NCBI RefSeq assembly: GCF_000471905.2
Contig: NW_006498435.1
Location: 4,362,288 to 4,426,287 of the forward strand
From: Amborella trichopoda
Lineage: Eukaryota; Streptophyta; Magnoliopsida; Amborellales; Amborellaceae
Length of the DNA stretch: 64,000 nt
Direction of reading: 5' to 3'
The position numbers and the translations under genes are program-made. The notes under the pieces were generated by a model that was not told the DNA's origin, did not search any database, and was given only the letters and a program-made list of their open reading frames with translations. Of the stretch, positions 60,093 to 64,000 are shown one piece after another. Numbering within the stretch: position 1 is the stretch's first letter; every line of letters starts with the position of its first letter.

Positions 60093-62990
60093 ATGGCTTC
60101 CGAGTTCCTTAACCCATATATTCAAATCGAGGATTTTCTCATCCCCGCATTCGCGAGCTTCGCAAGGGAACAAGTTCCTCGACCTTTGTTTCCAAATTTT
60201 CTTTTGAGCAAAGACCCAGTGTCTAGCTCCCATGTCTTAACCTGGATAGGCGACTTCAAAGTCCCCAACTCCCCATCTCCCTTCCTTGCGGAACTTCCAC
60301 TAGGGTACCCTACATCAGTAGCACATCTGTTCGCACTCATAGCATGCACCCTGTCACCGACAAGTCACTTGTCGGTCGTATTGTTGAGGTACGCCAGAAG
60401 GCTACACAGTCCCTTTCTGCAAAAAGGCAAGGAAGTTTTCGTTGCTTCTATGGGTCTCATCAAGGCCACCCCCCACATTTCTGCCCCACCTTGGGTCTCT
60501 ATGTTTAGAGATTCAACACATAGAGGAGGAGACCCTGTGACCTTCACTTCACGGACACACCCTAAGACTCGTGGGTCATCCACTCGAGTCACACCTTGAG
60601 GCAGCCCTTGTGTTACCTCGAGTACGTGTCCAGGATCAGGCCTCCTTGGGCCGAAACCTGTACGTATGCATGTGCATCTCATTGCTCGGGGCAATGTCGT
60701 TGCTGCGCTAACCTAAGAACACGGAAGACGATCTCTTCATCCTTCTTCTCAGCACACACTAGTGCACCCTGTTAGGGGCAGGCCTCACCTGTTCCCTCGC
60801 AGACACCTGCTCACAGTTCTCGGACTCCTAAGGCTAGACCACCTGTTCGAGCCTGGGTTGACCCCCAAGTCATCCAGAATACTACTTCAAAGGGCGTACA
60901 CACGCCATCTTCCCAGGCCACTGCTTGCTTCCGACCCAAACATCGTCGAGAGCCAGTCTTCTTCCACCCTTTCTCCTCCCGATAGATATCTCAAGACCTG
61001 GTACTCGAAGGCTTTCGTTAAGAGTACCATCCTCAGCCAGCCCCGTCAGGTCAGTTATGCCCCTCGAGCCCACAAAGGAGTTCAGGGTGACAAAGGCCTG
61101 ATGATTGATGAAGTTCTACAACTTCCAAGGCAGCAGCCCAAGCTGGCACCTATCCATGGTCCACATTCGCTGCCCCATCTTATGGATACGGCCCTCTCAT
61201 GCTTTAAGAAGGCGGGTCAACCTCGATCCCAATCTCAGTTTTGGAGATAAGTCTACCGCGGCCTCAAAGATAAGCAAAATAGAGGACTGCATATCCTGAT
61301 TAAGGAACCGACCAGAAAATTTGGGGCACCCAGCTCCAAGGATCTTCTTCCTGAAAATACATTCTACCCTCTTTAGATGATAAGGCCTGAAGAAGAAGTG
61401 CGAGAATCCTACACCGTGGTCAGTGTCATAGAAGATGACCCGACCACCCAGCAGCCACGGTCCCAAGACTCACACAGTCGGCATATAAGACTCGAGTACA
61501 GTTGAGGCATGTTGATTCCTTGCTGACCGATCTTTCACGCGTGACTCACCAAGCTCGAAAGCCTTCAAACCCACCTAAGGCCGACCGCCTTCAGGAAATG
61601 GTCAGTGTTATGGTTGTGACAAACCCTAACGATTCTCAAGAGGAACGCATGAACAGGTTCAAGCAGATGGTGCAAGCAATGATGGAAAAGGTTGATCGCA
61701 TGAAAAGCACGTGGTCCCCATTCAATGTATCCCCTCATGAGGCCAATTCCTATCACTCGGGTGATGCACCTCTAAGGCAACCTCCCCCTCTTGCCTTGCA
61801 GGACAATTCTGTCCCTCATCCTGTCTCACTGGCAAACATCGACGCTATAGCTTAAAGAGCAAACAGATCCCGAAAATATAGAGTTCAACGCTTTACCAGA
61901 AGCTGTAATCCTCCTACATCGATCAGGTTCTGTTTCCCTGAGACTACAATAAAGGGAAGTTTCCCCTGTTCAATGGTAGAACCTCCCCACACCAGCATAT
62001 TGCGCATTTCCAAAAGGCATGTCGAGAGGCAGCGGCTGATGGGAGACTCCTCCATCAGCTTGTTGAAACCCTTGATGGCTTGACTTTTCAGTGGTATTCT
62101 CGGCTTCTCCCAAATTCAGTACATACTTGGGAGGAAATGGAGAAATTGTTCCATCAACGTTTCTATGAGGTCGAGATGGAGGTCCAAACCATTGAGCTTC
62201 TCACCTTGACCCAAGAACCAGATGAACCTGTAGATCAACTCATAGCAAGGTGGAGAGATTTGACCACTCACCATCCCAATCCCATGCCTGAGAAGGAAGC
62301 AGTTAAGACCTGTGTGCGAAACCTGCAACCTAAGATCACTCGACATGTTGAGGCCTCCAACCCGGCCTCCATGTTAGAGCTGACCTCTAAGTTAGTTCGC
62401 ATAGAGAGTATGTCACGCCACCATGGCTAGTCACCACAACAACCTTCAAGCTCGAGAAATAACTGGGGCAATGGCAATTCTCAGGCCAATGCCTGGGGTG
62501 ACCAACAGAAAGGGGTAATTAGTGCGGCCATTACCGTCAATGATCCAAAGAAGTCCACCTCTCAGACTTTGGACCTCTCCAAAGGGGTAGGCACAGCAAA
62601 CACAATGTCTTAGGCAGGCAAACAGCAGCAATCAAAGAACCAGGTACGCCCACCTACGAACCTTAATCGAAGTGCTTATTGGACTAACCATCAAAACAAG
62701 GTTTGTCCTTTTGAAAAGGAATGGGCTTTGGCACTGCTCCTACTATTGCTGGAACAGAACATAATTGATCTGCTCGAGATCAAGTTTCCCGATCAAGCTG
62801 GTCACGATACGCACGCAAGATATTGTGCTTATCATCGAATGGTAAATCACTCCACAGAAGATTATTACACACTTAAGGACCTCATCAGGGCTTTGATCCA
62901 GAAGGGTTAGATCAAGCTCGAAGAAGTCAAGAAAGAATTCGGGGCAACTAAGGCTTCTTGCGTGGTAACAGCACAAGAGAAAGACAAAAG
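60093..62990 (+). pseudogene. gag pseudogene of element 4
   Basis: It starts MASEFLNPYIQIEDFLIPAF at 60093. Later pieces are TWYSKAFVKSTILSQP (60993), SVMVVTNPNDSQEE (61603), capsid-like TFQWYSRLLPNSVHTWEEME (62083) with TIELLTLTQEPDEPVDQLI and HVEASNPASM, then CAYHRMVNHSTEDYY (62824). The last is a zinc-knuckle-like motif whose final Cys is Tyr. Stops and shifts at 60598, 61248, 61853, 62428 and 62908 break it. It corresponds part by part to the gag of element 3. Confidence 0.85.
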
Positions 62991-63019
62991 CATGCGCCCT
63001 TCTGATGAGCTGTCAATTG

Positions 63020-63883
63020 ATCGTCTCCTTAATGGATGGATACTCCGGGTATAATCAGATACGAATGGCACCAGAAGATGAGGAAGCCACCGCGTTATTC
63101 ACTCCAAAAGGGGTCTTCTGCTACGTAATGATGCCTTAAGGATTGACGAATGTCGGTGCCACATATCAAAGAGCAATGACGACCGTCTTCAAAGACATGA
63201 TGCACAAAGAGGTGGAATGTTATGTAGATGACTTGGTGGTGAAATCCGAAGAGAAAGACGCTCATATGAGAGACCTTGAAAAAGTGTTCGAACGGTTATG
63301 CCTTCATTAACTCAAAATGAACCCGCTGAAATGCGCTCTTGGCGTGCATTCAAGAAAGTTCTTGGGGTTCATTGTTAGACACCAAGGGTTGGAAGTTGAG
63401 TCAATTAAGATCAAGGCGATCTAGGAAATTCCATCACCAACTACGTTGCTAGAGGTGAGCTCCCTTCAAGGACAGCTAGCCTATATCCATAGGTTCATCT
63501 CGAACCACTCAGGTCGTTGTAAGCCTTTTACACACCTGTTAAAGAAGGATAGTCCATTCATCTGGGACAAAGCATGCTAAGAAACACTTGATTAAAAGAG
63601 ATTGGAAGCTCAGCATAATCTTGAGCTCAACCAAGGGAGAATGAAGAGGGCCTTTGACAAGTCAGTCAAGGTCTGCTCATTCACCCGTGGAGATATGGTT
63701 CTAGTTGTCAAAAGACCGATTGTTATGCATGGAGGGCATAAAGGAAAGTTTGAATCTAAGTGGGAAGGCCCTTTTATAACCAAGAAGGTCTCACCAAATG
63801 GTGCGTACATGCTAAAACATCCTGATGGAGAGGAGGCGATGCCCCCCATCAATGGGCGATATCTAAAGAAGTATTATCCCTGA
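63020..63883 (+). pseudogene. pol remnant of element 4 (RT piece fused to integrase C-terminus)
   Basis: It begins within reverse transcriptase at LMDGYSGYNQIRMAPEDEEA, continues GATYQRAMTTVF, VECYVDDLVVKSEEKDAHM, KFLGFIVRHQGLEV and LLKKDSPFIWDKAC. From 63598 the sequence is integrase C-terminal: QGRMKRAFDKSVKV, RPIVMHGGHKGKF, KWEGPFITKK and LKKYYP at the stop. Protease and the RT N-terminus are missing at the left join (63000-63035). RNase H, the second RNase H and the integrase core are missing at the right join. Stops at 63136, 63307 and 63421 also occur. Confidence 0.85.
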
Positions 63884-64000
63884 TACGTATTTAACAGACT
63901 CAACATGCGAAGGAGTTAAGGATAGAAGAAAGAAACAATGATGAAAAGGAAAATGAGCAAGTCAATTCAATAAAGCTTAATTATTTTATTGAAGAAATTA

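Larger units (their letters stand above)
60004..64000 (+). mobile_element. Tat-like Ty3/gypsy element 4, plus strand, internally deleted
   Basis: Primer-binding site, gag (60093-62990), then a reverse transcriptase piece (63020-63597) joined directly to the integrase C-terminus (63598-63883). The 3' LTR lies beyond the window. It is the same family as element 3 but in the opposite orientation. Confidence 0.85.

Overview
The window is nuclear DNA of a flowering plant. It holds one dispersed-exon ADP-ribosylation factor (ARF) gene with canonical plant splice sites, a remnant of a plant-type long-chain fatty alcohol oxidase gene, and a thick cover of plant transposons: Tat-like Ty3/gypsy elements, a MULE transposase, hAT and MULE-type MITEs, and (TA)n-linked fold-back elements. 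The species cannot be named from the sequence. There are three assembly gaps (19756-20322, 30892-31073, 47830-48716), each inside or beside simple or tandem repeats.

Layout. 1-5694: 3' part of a decayed Tat-like gypsy element (copy 1: end of RNase H, integrase, long post-pol tail, polypurine tract, 3' LTR). Its LTR ends inside a MULE transposase pseudogene on the minus strand (5695-7431), which is followed by a cluster of ATTACGGTA motifs. 8460-9414: degraded 5' end of a fatty alcohol oxidase gene (two exon remnants), not visible as a long ORF. 9736-10120: a MITE remnant. 10380-32207: the ARF gene on the plus strand, six coding exons predicting exactly 181 aa, spread over 21 kb because four introns are 3.7-7.4 kb and filled with transposons and repeats. 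32.2-37.4 kb: intergenic repeats and one MITE. 37469-46492: a second copy of the gypsy family in the first 5.7 kb (copy 2, 5'-truncated, from gag zinc knuckle to 3' LTR). 46.93-49.28 kb: a 35-bp minisatellite. 49.3-57.03 kb (minus) and 60.0-64.0 kb (plus): two related Tat-like elements arranged head to head, both dead and carrying different internal deletions, separated by 3 kb that includes a very long polypyrimidine region.

Only the ARF gene looks functional. It encodes a myristoylated small GTPase of vesicle coat recruitment with all G-box motifs intact. Everything else is mobile or repeat DNA in decay. I found no new multigene system. The most unusual items are a tight series of fold-back elements each separated by (TA)n in ARF intron 2, a MITE family with 9-bp target duplications whose end palindromes agree within a copy but differ between copies, a GC-AG terminal intron that gives a two-codon last ARF exon, and hairpin repeats packed just ahead of the polypurine tract in the gypsy family.
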